Assembly (NCBI RefSeq): GCF_023264895.1
Contig: NZ_JAHFUY010000024.1
Coordinates: 1-64,000, forward strand
Source of the DNA: Herbiconiux sp.
GTDB lineage: Bacteria; Actinomycetota; Actinomycetes; Actinomycetales; Microbacteriaceae
Length of the DNA: 64,000 bases
Direction of reading: 5' to 3'
Shown: piece after piece, positions 1 through 8,472 of the stretch
Numbering within the stretch: position 1 is the first letter of the stretch
Layout of the letters: every line of letters starts with the position of its first letter
Notes under the pieces: model-generated
Databases searched by the model: none
The model's input: only the letters and a program-made list of their open reading frames with translations
Told to the model about the DNA's origin: nothing
Program-made: the position numbers and the translations under genes

Positions 1-1092
1 CACCCGTGCGCCCGCGACGGCGGAGGTGGTGGTGGAGGCCGCGGGCGCGGTGGGACCGGCCGAGGTGGAGGCAGCGCTGGCGGCGGGACCGCCCGAGGTG
101 GAGGCGTCCGGGGCCGTGGCATCGACCGGGATGCCGCGGGGCACCTCGTCGGGGACGACCTCGGCGATGCGGGTGGCGCTGGCCGCCACCTGGCGCCAGG
201 CTCCGAGGGCGAGGGGCACCATGGCGAAGACCTCGAAGACCGCGAGCGGCACGAGGGCGATCACGGCGAGCGCCGGGCCCTCAAAACCTCCCGTTCCGAG
301 CTGCGGGATGCCGACCGCGAGGGAGACGACCGTCACGATTCCCGAGACCGAGGCCACGAGCGCGGCCGTGACGCTCGAACCGGCCGCACGGCGCACGAGC
401 GCGCGGGTGAGGGTCTCGTCGCGGCGGGCGAGCTGCTCGCGGTGGGCGGCGTCGGCCCCGTAGGCCACGAGCACGTCGAGGTTCTCGAGGTGGTCGGCGA
501 GCTCGGCCTGGTAGTCGCCGCGAAGGCCCGCGACCGCTCGCTCCTGGCGCCCCGACACCGCCGCGTTGACGAGGGTGCCGAGCACCGCGGCGAGCGCGAG
601 TCCGAGCAGCAGCACGAGACCGGCCGCGGGGAGCAGCAGCCACACCACCACGACCGCCGCCCCGGCCGTGAGCCCCGAGACCACGAGCGGTGACACGACT
701 CGGAGCGGCAGGTTCTGCTGCTCGTCGACATCCGAGACGAGGCGGCTGAGGAGGTCGCCCCTGCGGCTCCGGCCCAGACCGTCGGGCGACACGGGGACGA
801 GACGCTCGTAGACACCGACCCGCAGGTCGGGCAGCGTCGCGAATGCGGCGTCGTGGGCGAAAAGGCGCTCCACGTAGCGGAACGCGGCGCGACCGAGCGC
901 GAACGCCCGCACCCCGACCATGGCCATCGAGAGGTAGAGGATGGGCGGCTGCTCGGCCGCCCGCGTGATGAGGTAGGCCGAGGTGGCGAGGAGCCCCACG
1001 GCGCAGAGCGCACTCAGCAGCCCGAACACGATTCCCGGCAGGAACCGCCGCAGCCGTGGCTGCGCGAGTCGCAGCACCTCCGCGCGCCTCAT
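1..1092 (-). CDS. cydC: CydC, thiol reductant ABC exporter subunit (partial, C-terminus cut by window edge)
   Basis: An open frame of 364 codons runs from an ATG at 1092 to the left edge without a stop. It encodes the membrane half of an ABC half-transporter: several hydrophobic helices (for example GIVFGLLSALCAVGLLA near residue 18) and a YVERLFAHD segment typical of CydC. The nucleotide-binding domain lies outside the window. CydC pairs with CydD to export cysteine/glutathione-type reductants or heme-related cargo needed for cytochrome bd maturation. The ATG overlaps the cydD stop (ATGA), so translation is probably coupled. The last visible part, about residues 310-364, is an Ala/Pro/Thr-rich linker. 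Assignment rests on the operon and the half-transporter shape. Confidence 0.85.
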   Translation of the reverse strand, partial: MRRAEVLRLAQPRLRRFLPGIVFGLLSALCAVGLLATSAYLITRAAEQPPILYLSMAMVGVRAFALGRAAFRYVERLFAHDAAFATLPDLRVGVYERLVPVSPDGLGRSRRGDLLSRLVSDVDEQQNLPLRVVSPLVVSGLTAGAAVVVVWLLLPAAGLVLLLGLALAAVLGTLVNAAVSGRQERAVAGLRGDYQAELADHLENLDVLVAYGADAAHREQLARRDETLTRALVRRAAGSSVTAALVASVSGIVTVVSLAVGIPQLGTGGFEGPALAVIALVPLAVFEVFAMVPLALGAWRQVAASATRIAEVVPDEVPRGIPVDATAPDASTSGGPAASAASTSAGPTAPAASTTTSAVAGARV

Positions 1093-2822
1093 GAGCGCCC
1101 TGCCCGAACATGCAGGGCGGATGCCCCGGCGAGCGCCAGAACCGCATCGGCCGCCGCGATCACCGGCCGCCGGTGGCTCACCACCACCACGACCCGCCCC
1201 TCGTCGGCGAGCGCCCGCAGGCACCGGATGAACGCCTGCTCCGTCTCGGCGTCCAGCGCCGACGTCGGCTCGTCGAAGACCACGACCCGGCAGTCGAGCC
1301 GCCGCGCACGGTAGACGGCGCGCGAACTCGCGACCCGCTGGGCCTGACCGCCCGAGAGCCCCTCACCGCGCGCGTCGATCGCCACCGCCAGATCGACGTC
1401 GACGGCACCAGCGAGGTCGAGCGACTCTCGGGCTAGCGAGGCGTCGGGCGCATCGTCGCCGAGCGCCACGTTGCCGAGCACGCTCCCGGAGACGAGGGTC
1501 GAACGCTGCCCCGCCCACGCGATCCACCCACGGGGCGCAGGGGCACCGGATGCGTCGACCCCGTCGACGAGGATGCGGCCGTCGGCAGGCACGAAGCCCA
1601 CGAGCGCGGCCACGAGCGACGACTTGCCGCTGCCGCTCGGCCCCGTCACCGCCGTCACAGCCCCCGCCTCGAACCGTGCGTGGAGCCCGGAGAGCACGAC
1701 GTCGTCGCCGTAGCGGACCCCGAGCCCGTCGAGCACGAGCCCGTCGAGCACGAGCCCGTCGCCCGACGCAGAACCAGCGACAGCGACCGACGCCGAGAGC
1801 CGCTCGGCCGCACCGGTCACCGCCCCCGCGCCGGCACCGGTTACCGCCGCAGCGCTCGCACCCACCCCGGCCCCCGCATCCAGGATCTCGAACACCTCGG
1901 TCGACGCCGCCACCCCATCGGCCGCGGCATGGAACTGCGCCCCCACGTTCCGGATGGGCAGGAACGCCTCCGGCGCGAGCAGCAGCACGAACAGCCCGAC
2001 GCCGAGCCCGAGCCCGCCCTCGATCAGCCGGATGCCGATCGACACCGCCACGAGTGCCACCGACAGGCTCGCCGCGAGCTCGAGCGCGAAGCCGCTGAGG
2101 AACGACACCCGGAGCACCTTCATGGTCTGGCCGCGGTAGTCCTCGGTGACGGCGCGGATGCGCGCCGACTGCCGCTCCTGGCGGCCGTAGATCTTGAGCG
2201 TTGAGAGCCCGCCCACCACGTCGAGGAAGGCGGTCGACAGCCGCGAGAGCTTCTCCCACTGCCTCTGCTGCACCGCGCGCGTGGCCCACCCGATGAGGAT
2301 CATGAACACCGGGATGAGCGGGAGCGTGAGCGCGATGGTCAGCCCCGAGATCCAGTCCTGCCACCAGATGACGACCACGATGACGGGCGTCGCGACGGCC
2401 GTGAGGATGAGCTGGGGCAGGTACTTGGAGAAGTAGGTGTCGAGCAGATCGAGCCCCGGGCCCACCGTGACCCCCACCGCCGTGGCGCTCCGACCGCCCA
2501 GCCAGCCCGGCCCGAGGGCCGAGACCGCCCCGACCACGCGCTGCCGCAGCTCGCTCTTGACCACGGCGGCTCCGCGCGCCGCGTTCACGTCGGCGATCCA
2601 GTTCACGACGAACCGCACCGCGACCACGACCGCGAGGGCCACGAGGAGCGGCACGAGCGACGACAACGGTGCGCCGTCGATCGCCTGCACGATCAGCTGC
2701 GTCACGAGGTAGGCGAACCCGACCACCGCCGCCGTCTGCAGCACGGCCAGGAGGCCACCGGCCACGAAGAACGCGCGAGCGGAGGCGGCGTACTTCAGGA
2801 GCCTGGGATCGACGGGTCGCAC
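1089..2822 (-). CDS. cydD: CydD, thiol reductant ABC exporter subunit
   Basis: 577 aa, a full ABC half-transporter. The N-terminal two thirds is a six-helix membrane domain, with the CydD-like stretch VVGGLSTLKIYGRQ near residue 205. The ATPase domain follows, with Walker A GPSGSGKSS, signature LSGGQ and Walker B VVVFDEPTSALD. Together with CydC it forms the inner-membrane exporter required for assembly of cytochrome bd. The gene starts 4 bp after the cydB stop and overlaps cydC by 4 bases. The linker between membrane and ATPase domains is long and Ala/Gly-rich and contains a 15-bp tandem repeat giving LVLDG repeated. The Walker B and Q-loop regions look intact, so the protein is probably active. 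Confidence 0.93.
   Translation of the reverse strand: MRPVDPRLLKYAASARAFFVAGGLLAVLQTAAVVGFAYLVTQLIVQAIDGAPLSSLVPLLVALAVVVAVRFVVNWIADVNAARGAAVVKSELRQRVVGAVSALGPGWLGGRSATAVGVTVGPGLDLLDTYFSKYLPQLILTAVATPVIVVVIWWQDWISGLTIALTLPLIPVFMILIGWATRAVQQRQWEKLSRLSTAFLDVVGGLSTLKIYGRQERQSARIRAVTEDYRGQTMKVLRVSFLSGFALELAASLSVALVAVSIGIRLIEGGLGLGVGLFVLLLAPEAFLPIRNVGAQFHAAADGVAASTEVFEILDAGAGVGASAAAVTGAGAGAVTGAAERLSASVAVAGSASGDGLVLDGLVLDGLGVRYGDDVVLSGLHARFEAGAVTAVTGPSGSGKSSLVAALVGFVPADGRILVDGVDASGAPAPRGWIAWAGQRSTLVSGSVLGNVALGDDAPDASLARESLDLAGAVDVDLAVAIDARGEGLSGGQAQRVASSRAVYRARRLDCRVVVFDEPTSALDAETEQAFIRCLRALADEGRVVVVVSHRRPVIAAADAVLALAGASALHVRAGRS
1721..1760. repeat. 15-bp tandem repeat inside cydD
   Basis: The unit cgagcccgtcgagca occurs twice exactly at 1721-1735 and 1736-1750, and its first ten bases recur at 1751-1760. 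It keeps the reading frame and encodes a repeated LVLDG motif just before the ATPase domain. It is probably a replication-slippage product in the interdomain linker, and its copy number may vary between strains. Confidence 0.8.
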
Positions 2823-2826
2823 CGTA

Positions 2827-3834
2827 CTAGTGTGCGGCCTCGACGGGGATCTGCTCGCGCGTCACGCGCTTGCGGAAGATCCAGTAGGTCCAGCCCTGGT
2901 AGGCGAGGATGAGCGGCAGGAAGATCAGCGCGACCCAGCTCATGATCTCGAGCGTGTACTGCGACGACGACGCGTTGACGATGGTGAGGCTGTTCGCGGG
3001 ATCGTTCGAGGCGGGCATGACGCCCGGGAACAGGGCGAGGAACAGGCTCAGCACCGCGAGCCCGATCGTGGCGGCCATGAGGCCGAACGCCAGTCGCTCG
3101 CGGCCGCGGAGGTTGGCCAGGAACGAGCCGACCAGCACCACAGCGGCGCCCGCCGAGAGCAGGATCGACGCCGGCGTGCCGAACGCCACCGAGGTCCAGA
3201 CGAGGAACGACGCGGCGACCACGATCGTGAGCGCCCCGGCCCGCACCGCGAGCCGGCGTGCACGGCCCCGGATCTCGCCGTCGGTCTTGAGCGCCACGAA
3301 CACCACGCCGTGCGTGAAGAACAGCAGCAGCGTCGTGAGCCCGCCGAGGAGCGCGTACGGGTTCAGCAGCCCGAAGAAGGTGCCGATGTAGTCGTGGTTC
3401 GCGTCGAGCGGCACGCCCGCCACGATGTTGGCGAACGCCACGCCCCAGAGGAACGCGGGCACGGCCGAGCCGACCACGATCATCCGGTCGAAGCGCGCCT
3501 TCCAGACCCTCTCGGGCCGCTGGTGCCGGTACTCGAACGAGACTCCCCGGAGGATGAGCGCGAGCAGGATGAGCAGGAGCGGCAGGTAGAACCCGCTGAA
3601 CAGCGTCGCGTACCACTCGGGGAACGCGGCGAACAGCGAGGCGCCCGCCACGATCACCCAGGTCTCGTTGAGATCCCAGACCGGGCCGATCGTGTTGATG
3701 AGCACGCGCCGGTCTGTGTCGTCCTTGCTGAGGAAGGGCAGCGACATGCCCACGCCGAAGTCGAAGCCGTCGAGCACGAAGTAGCCGACGAAGAGGAAGC
3801 CGACGATGAAGAACCAGAGGGTGGGGAGGTCCAT
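2827..3834 (-). CDS. cydB: Cytochrome bd ubiquinol/menaquinol oxidase subunit II
   Basis: 335 aa, an integral membrane protein with about eight to nine hydrophobic helices. The N-terminus (LWFFIVGFLFVGYFVLDGFD) is the hallmark CydB start, followed by GPVWDLNETW near residue 50. CydB partners CydA in the quinol:O2 oxidoreductase that works at low oxygen without pumping protons. The gene lies 9 bp downstream of cydA and 4 bp upstream of cydD, giving one cydABDC transcription unit. Length and motifs are normal for the family. Confidence 0.96.
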   Translation of the reverse strand: MDLPTLWFFIVGFLFVGYFVLDGFDFGVGMSLPFLSKDDTDRRVLINTIGPVWDLNETWVIVAGASLFAAFPEWYATLFSGFYLPLLLILLALILRGVSFEYRHQRPERVWKARFDRMIVVGSAVPAFLWGVAFANIVAGVPLDANHDYIGTFFGLLNPYALLGGLTTLLLFFTHGVVFVALKTDGEIRGRARRLAVRAGALTIVVAASFLVWTSVAFGTPASILLSAGAAVVLVGSFLANLRGRERLAFGLMAATIGLAVLSLFLALFPGVMPASNDPANSLTIVNASSSQYTLEIMSWVALIFLPLILAYQGWTYWIFRKRVTREQIPVEAAH

Positions 3835-3843
3835 GAGCGTCTC

Positions 3844-5256
3844 CTAGTAGACCGTGGCCGTGTGCTGGAGCTTCCCCGTCTCCGGGTCCTCCTCGGGTGC
3901 GTCATCCGGGCCCTTCTGGATGGCCTTCTTGATGAGCTTGAACTCGACCACGGCGAGCGTGCCGTAGATGAGGGTGAAGGCGATCAGCGAGATCAGGACC
4001 TCGACACCGGTGACGCCGGGCGACACCGCATCCTGGGTCTTCAGAAGACCGAACACGATCCAGGGCTGCCGGCCCATCTCGGTGAAGATCCAGCCCACGA
4101 TCATGGCGCCGAGCGAGAGCGGGAACGCCCACACCGCCACCCGCCACATCCAGCGCCAGCGCGGCGAGCGGCCGCGGCGGGTGAGCCAGAGGCCCGCGAC
4201 CGCGATGAGCACGTGCGACATGCCGAGCCCGATCATCCAGCGGAACGACCAGTAGGTGATCCAGATGGTCGGCGAGTAGTCGCCGGGGCCGTAGAGCTGC
4301 ACGTACTGCTCCTGCAGGTTGTTGATGCCCTCGACCGTGCCGTCGAAGGTGTGCGTCGAGAGGAACGACAGCAGGTACGGGATGCGGATCGAGAACAGCT
4401 CGTGCACACCGTCGGGCGTGCCGAGCGTGAAGACCGAGAACGACGCGTTCGCCCCCGTGGCCGTGTGGTAGAGCGCCTCGGCGGCCGCCATCTTCATGGG
4501 CTGCGTCTCGACCATCGCGAGGCCGAGCTGGTCGCCCGTGAGCACGGTCAGCGCACCCGCGCCCACCATCATCCAGAGCCCGAACTTCAGCGCCGGGCGC
4601 ATGGTCTCGAGGTGCTGGTTGCGGTAGAGGTGCCAGGCGGCCGTGGCGATGATGAGGCCGGCCGTGACCATGAAGCAGGCGAAGATCGTGTGCGGGAACG
4701 CGGCGAGCGCGACCTTGTTGGTGAGCAGCTCCCAGATGTTCGTGAGCTCTGCGCGGCCCTTCTCCTCGTTGATGCGGAAGGCGACCGGGTTCTGCATGAA
4801 CGAGTTCGCGGCGATGATGAAGTAGGCCGAGAGGATGCTGCCCACCGTGGCAGCCCAGATGCTCGCGAGGTGCAGCTTCTTGGGCAGCTTGTCCCAGCCG
4901 AAGATCCACAGCCCGATGAACGTGGCCTCGAGGAAGAATGCGAGGAGCCCCTCGAGCGCGAGCGGTGCGCCGAAGACGTCGCCGACGAAGCGCGAGTAGT
5001 CGCTCCAGTTCATGCCGAACTGGAACTCCTGCACGATGCCCGTGACAACGCCCATCGCAAAGTTGATGAGGAAGATCTTGCCGAAGAAGCGCGTGAGCTG
5101 CAGGTACTTCAGCGACCCGGTGCGCACCCACGCGGTCTGGAAGATCGCGACCGTCGTGACGAGCCCGATCGTGAGGGGCACGAAGAGGAAGTGGTAGATG
5201 GTGGTGAGACCGAACTGCCACCGTGACAGCAGCAGAGGATCGAGGAACTCGTTCAC
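3844..5256 (-). CDS. cydA: Cytochrome bd oxidase subunit I
   Basis: 470 aa with the GTG start at 5254-5256, preceded by AAGGAG six bases upstream; the frame is open further but this site has the ribosome-binding site and gives the family N-terminus (NEFLDPLLLSRWQFGL). It binds hemes b558, b595 and d and the quinol. Visible landmarks are an early His (about residue 22) in the IYHFLFVP helix, a second conserved His in AAFPHTIF, the Glu of LAMVETQPMK, and GRQPWIVFG near the end of the quinol loop. The length fits the short Q-loop class usual in Gram-positives. First gene of cydABDC. Confidence 0.96.
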   Translation of the reverse strand: MNEFLDPLLLSRWQFGLTTIYHFLFVPLTIGLVTTVAIFQTAWVRTGSLKYLQLTRFFGKIFLINFAMGVVTGIVQEFQFGMNWSDYSRFVGDVFGAPLALEGLLAFFLEATFIGLWIFGWDKLPKKLHLASIWAATVGSILSAYFIIAANSFMQNPVAFRINEEKGRAELTNIWELLTNKVALAAFPHTIFACFMVTAGLIIATAAWHLYRNQHLETMRPALKFGLWMMVGAGALTVLTGDQLGLAMVETQPMKMAAAEALYHTATGANASFSVFTLGTPDGVHELFSIRIPYLLSFLSTHTFDGTVEGINNLQEQYVQLYGPGDYSPTIWITYWSFRWMIGLGMSHVLIAVAGLWLTRRGRSPRWRWMWRVAVWAFPLSLGAMIVGWIFTEMGRQPWIVFGLLKTQDAVSPGVTGVEVLISLIAFTLIYGTLAVVEFKLIKKAIQKGPDDAPEEDPETGKLQHTATVY

Positions 5257-5323
5257 GCGGAACTCCTTGTGGGAAACGGGGCCACGCTGCCATCGCGGGG
5301 GTGTGCGACACCTCCATGCTACC

Positions 5324-5339
5324 TGCTTGTATACAAGCA
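5324..5339. promoter_or_regulatory. 16-bp perfect palindrome between cydA and dedA, putative operator
   Basis: tgcttgtatacaagca is its own reverse complement. It lies 68 bp upstream of the cydA GTG and 69 bp upstream of dedA, in their only shared intergenic region. The TTGTATACAA core resembles operators bound by GntR-family (FadR/FCD type) repressors, and TATACA inside it could serve as a -10 element. Assigning a regulator is inference: no GntR gene is present in this window. Confidence 0.55.
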
Positions 5340-5407
5340 TTCCGCCCATTCAGGGAATCTCATACAGCCCACGATAGGGTTTGCTGCATGCTCTGTGGAA
5401 TACATCC

Positions 5408-6088
5408 ATGAACGAGGCGCTGTCCTGGCTCCTGGATACCGTCTCGTCGGTGGATCCCCTGGTCAGGACTCTTTTGGCCGGAGTCGCGATCCTGCTCGAG
5501 ACGAGCGTGCTCGTCGGGCTGATCGTGCCGGGAGACACCGTGGTCATCGTGGCGTCGACAGGCGTGTCGACACCACTTGAATACATGTGTCTCGTGGCCG
5601 TGGTGATCATCGGAGCCCTCTCCGGCGAGAGCATCGGCTTCGCCCTCGGCCGGTTCTTCGGGCCGAGGCTCCGCGCGTCAAGGCTCGGCCGTCGCGTCGG
5701 CGAGAAGAACTGGGTGAAGGCCGAGAACTACCTCGCGCGGCGCGGCGGCATCGCCGTGTTCCTGTCGCGCTTCCTGCCGGTGCTGCACTCGCTCATCCCG
5801 CTCACGGTGGGCATGAGCCCCATGCGCTACCGGCGTTTCATGGCCTGGACCGTGCCCGCGTGCGTCATCTGGGCCTTCGCGTACGTCTCCGTCGGCACCT
5901 TCGCCGCGGGCGGCTACCGGGAGCTCTCGAAGGAGCTGCACTGGGCCGGCTACGTCTTCGTGGGCGTGATCGTGCTCTTCGGCGTCCTGGTCTTCGTGGT
6001 CAAGAAGGTGCTGCAGCGGCTCGAGCGCCGGCACATGGAAGAGGCCCCGCCCGCCGCCGCCGAGGCGGAGGAGGACGGGGCCCGCTAG
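5408..6088 (+). CDS. DedA family membrane protein
   Basis: 226 aa from the ATG at 5408; a TTG at 5381 is also in frame but adds nothing recognisable. DedA/SNARE-associated proteins are lipid (undecaprenyl-phosphate or phospholipid) transporters or flippases of the inner membrane. Visible are a long hydrophobic N-terminal half with GLIVPGDTVVI, the SRFLPVLHSLIPLTVGMSPM stretch matching the family arginine/proline motif, two C-terminal helices, and an acidic Ala/Glu-rich tail. It is divergent from cydA and followed by a convergent gene 13 bp after its stop. No clear Shine-Dalgarno is seen before the ATG. Confidence 0.88.
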   Translation: MNEALSWLLDTVSSVDPLVRTLLAGVAILLETSVLVGLIVPGDTVVIVASTGVSTPLEYMCLVAVVIIGALSGESIGFALGRFFGPRLRASRLGRRVGEKNWVKAENYLARRGGIAVFLSRFLPVLHSLIPLTVGMSPMRYRRFMAWTVPACVIWAFAYVSVGTFAAGGYRELSKELHWAGYVFVGVIVLFGVLVFVVKKVLQRLERRHMEEAPPAAAEAEEDGAR

Positions 6089-6101
6089 GAGGGATCCGCT
6101 C

Positions 6102-7046
6102 TTAGAAGAGCGCGACCTTCTCCAGCCAGTTCTTCGCGATGGTGTCGGCCGACTCCTGGTCGTTCTGGCTCTGCGAGTTGAGCTCGACCAGGTCTTCGGC
6201 GGTGAGCGCCGCGCTGACCTTGTTGATGACGTCGGAGACCTCGGGGGTCGCGGCGTCGGTGTTGATGAGCGGCACGACGTTCGAGGCGAGGAACAGTCCC
6301 TCCGGGTCCTCGAGCGTCACGAGCCCGGCGGCCGCGATGTTCGGGTCAGCCGAGTAGATGTTGACGAGCTGCACCTGGTTGTCCTTCAGAGCCTGCAGCG
6401 TCAGCGGTCCGCCCGAGTCCTCGATGGGAGTGAAGCCGACGGTCACGCCGTAGGTCGCGAGGAGTCCCTCGGGGCCGTAGGGGCGGGTCTGCAGCTCGGA
6501 GTTGCCGCCGAGCGTGAGCGGGGTCGTGACCGAGGCGAGGTCGCTGAGGCTCGTGACGCCGTTCGACTCGGAGAACTCCTTGGTGACGTTGTAGGAGTCC
6601 TGGTCGGTCGCGGGCGCCTGGTCGAGCACCTCGAGGCCCTCGGGGAGGGCTCCGGCGAGCGCCGAGTAGACGTCGTCGCTCGTCTTGGCGGTGGTCTCGG
6701 GGTCGTAGTACTGCAGCAGGTTGCCGGTGTACTCCGGGAACAGCTGCACCTCGCCCGACTCGAGCGCCGGCAGGTAGGCGTCGCGCTGGCCGATGTTGAA
6801 CTGGCGCTCCACCTCGATGTCGTTCGCCTCGAGCGCCTGGGCGTAGATCTCGGCGATGATCTCGTTGGAGTAGTAGGCCTGCGAGCCGATGACGATCGCG
6901 CCACCCTCGGCGGCGTCTCCGCCGGATGTCGACGAGGTGTCGAGCGGATCGCCCGACGCACACCCTGCCAGCGCCACCACAGCGCCGACCGCGACTAGCC
7001 CAGTGAGGAGCCGGCCTTTCTTGATTGCTGTGAACATGTGATTCAT
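6102..7046 (-). CDS. Osmoprotectant-type ABC transporter substrate-binding lipoprotein (ProX/OpuCC-like)
   Basis: 314 aa. A basic N-terminus and hydrophobic stretch lead to the lipobox VALAGC with the acylated Cys at residue 29, followed by a Ser/Gly-rich linker. The mature domain is an OpuAC-type binding fold, with EYTGNLLQYY and a QALEANDIEVERQFNIG region near the start. It should deliver quaternary amines (glycine betaine, choline, carnitine or a related compound such as ergothioneine) to the permeases encoded just upstream. The start ATG overlaps the preceding permease stop (ATGA). The substrate cannot be read from sequence alone. Last gene of a four-gene operon. Confidence 0.88.
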   Translation of the reverse strand: MNHMFTAIKKGRLLTGLVAVGAVVALAGCASGDPLDTSSTSGGDAAEGGAIVIGSQAYYSNEIIAEIYAQALEANDIEVERQFNIGQRDAYLPALESGEVQLFPEYTGNLLQYYDPETTAKTSDDVYSALAGALPEGLEVLDQAPATDQDSYNVTKEFSESNGVTSLSDLASVTTPLTLGGNSELQTRPYGPEGLLATYGVTVGFTPIEDSGGPLTLQALKDNQVQLVNIYSADPNIAAAGLVTLEDPEGLFLASNVVPLINTDAATPEVSDVINKVSAALTAEDLVELNSQSQNDQESADTIAKNWLEKVALF

Positions 7047-7780
7047 TTCCCTTCTCGGATGGGAGTCCCCATCACCGCACGCGTTCGGGATGACCGCGCA
7101 CGGACGTCTTTCAGCTCCTTCGCGACGACGCCGCGTGGAACGACCAACTTCTGCAGCAGCGCGAAGATTCCCTCGAGGACCAGCGCGAGCGTGGTCACGA
7201 GGATCGACGCACCGAGAGTCTGGGCGTAGTCCCTGGTCGCCACACCCGCGAAGATGAAGGCGCCGAGCGCACCGCCGCTCACGTAGGCGGCGAGCGTCGC
7301 GGTGGCCACGACCTGCAGCACGGCCGAGCGGAGCCCGCCGATCAGGAGCGGAAGGCCGAGCGGCACCTCGACCTTGCGGATGACCTGCGACTCGGTCATG
7401 CCCACGGCCCTCGCCGCGTCGATGGTCCGGCGGTCGACGGCCTCGAAGCCGGCGTACGCGCCGGCGAGGATGGGCGGGACGGCGAGGACGACGAAGGTGA
7501 GCAGCGGTGCCTTGAACCCGATGCCGAGGCCGAGCCCCAGCAGGATCAGCACACCCAGGCTCGGCAGGGCACGGAACCCGCCGGACAGCGAGACCGCGAT
7601 GTCACGGCCTCGGCCGGTGTGGCCGACGAGGTAGCCGAGCGGAACGGCGATCAGCGCGGCGATCGCCACGGCCCCGAACGTGTAGGCGAGCTGCTCGCCG
7701 AGACGGGCGAACCAGCCTGACGGGCCGGTCTGGTTGGCGGGATCCAGGATCCAGGCGATCCCGTCGAGGAGGAGGTTCAC
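7043..7780 (-). CDS. Osmoprotectant-type ABC transporter permease (second subunit)
   Basis: 245 aa, a binding-protein-dependent permease of the OpuCB/ProW type with about five to six helices. The EAA-type loop is visible around GMTESQVIRKVEVPLGLPLL, which docks the ATPase. It is paired with the permease of the preceding gene. The start and stop overlap both neighbours by four bases, so all four genes are probably translated as a coupled unit. The C-terminus is basic and cytoplasmic (VPRGVVAKELKDVRARS). Confidence 0.9.
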   Translation of the reverse strand: MNLLLDGIAWILDPANQTGPSGWFARLGEQLAYTFGAVAIAALIAVPLGYLVGHTGRGRDIAVSLSGGFRALPSLGVLILLGLGLGIGFKAPLLTFVVLAVPPILAGAYAGFEAVDRRTIDAARAVGMTESQVIRKVEVPLGLPLLIGGLRSAVLQVVATATLAAYVSGGALGAFIFAGVATRDYAQTLGASILVTTLALVLEGIFALLQKLVVPRGVVAKELKDVRARSSRTRAVMGTPIREGK

Positions 7781-8472
7781 GACACGCCTCCCGCGAGGAG
7801 GGCGGTGCGCTGCCTGGCCGAGCGCGGGCTGCCCGTGCGCTCACGGCGGCTCCACGGGAGGGTGACCCTGCCGAGCAGCACGAGCAGCAGGTCGAACACG
7901 ACGGCGATGAGGAGCACCGCCACGATGCCGCTCACCACCTCGGCCGGGATGTTGCGCTGGAAGCCGTTGATGAAGAGGTAGCCGAGGCTCGTGACCCCCA
8001 CGACCGAACCGATGGTGGCGAGGCTCACCGTGCTCGCCGACACCACGCGGAGCCCGGCGAGCAGCACGGGGCCCGACAAGGGCAGCTCGACCCGCCAGAA
8101 CCGCTGCCAGCCGGAGTACCCCATGGCGCTCGCGGCCTGGAGCACGTCCTTGTCGACCGAGGCGAGCCCGTCGGCGGCCGTGCGCACCATGAGGGCGACG
8201 GCGTAGATCGTGAGCGCGACGCTGACGTTGAGCGAGGAGAGCAGCGGCGTGCCGAGGATGAGGGGCATGAAGATGAACAGCGGCAGCGACGGGATCGTGT
8301 AGAGCAGCCCCAGCACCACGAGGATGGTGCCGCGCGTCAGCCGGAAGCGGTTGGCGATCCAGCCGATCGGCACCGAGAGGAGGAAGCCGACCACGATCGG
8401 AGGAACGCTCAGCGCGATGTGCGCGAGCGTCAGCTCCCAGACCAGGTCGAGGTTGGAGGAGACCCAGTTCAC
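7777..8472 (-). CDS. Osmoprotectant-type ABC transporter permease (first subunit)
   Basis: 231 aa, an inner-membrane permease of the OpuCB/ProW family. The N-terminal helix region reads LAHIALSVPPIVVGFLLSVP, and the ATPase-docking loop is AMGYSGWQRFWRVELPLSGP. It forms a heterodimeric channel with the next gene product. The gene overlaps the ATPase gene upstream (ATG at 8470-8472 within its stop) and the second permease downstream by four bases each. Confidence 0.9.
   Translation of the reverse strand: MNWVSSNLDLVWELTLAHIALSVPPIVVGFLLSVPIGWIANRFRLTRGTILVVLGLLYTIPSLPLFIFMPLILGTPLLSSLNVSVALTIYAVALMVRTAADGLASVDKDVLQAASAMGYSGWQRFWRVELPLSGPVLLAGLRVVSASTVSLATIGSVVGVTSLGYLFINGFQRNIPAEVVSGIVAVLLIAVVFDLLLVLLGRVTLPWSRRERTGSPRSARQRTALLAGGVS

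Noticed and set aside
2830-5226. A 798-codon plus-strand open frame antisense to cydA and cydB
   Set aside because: It follows codon positions opposite to the real genes, is highly charged and matches no family.
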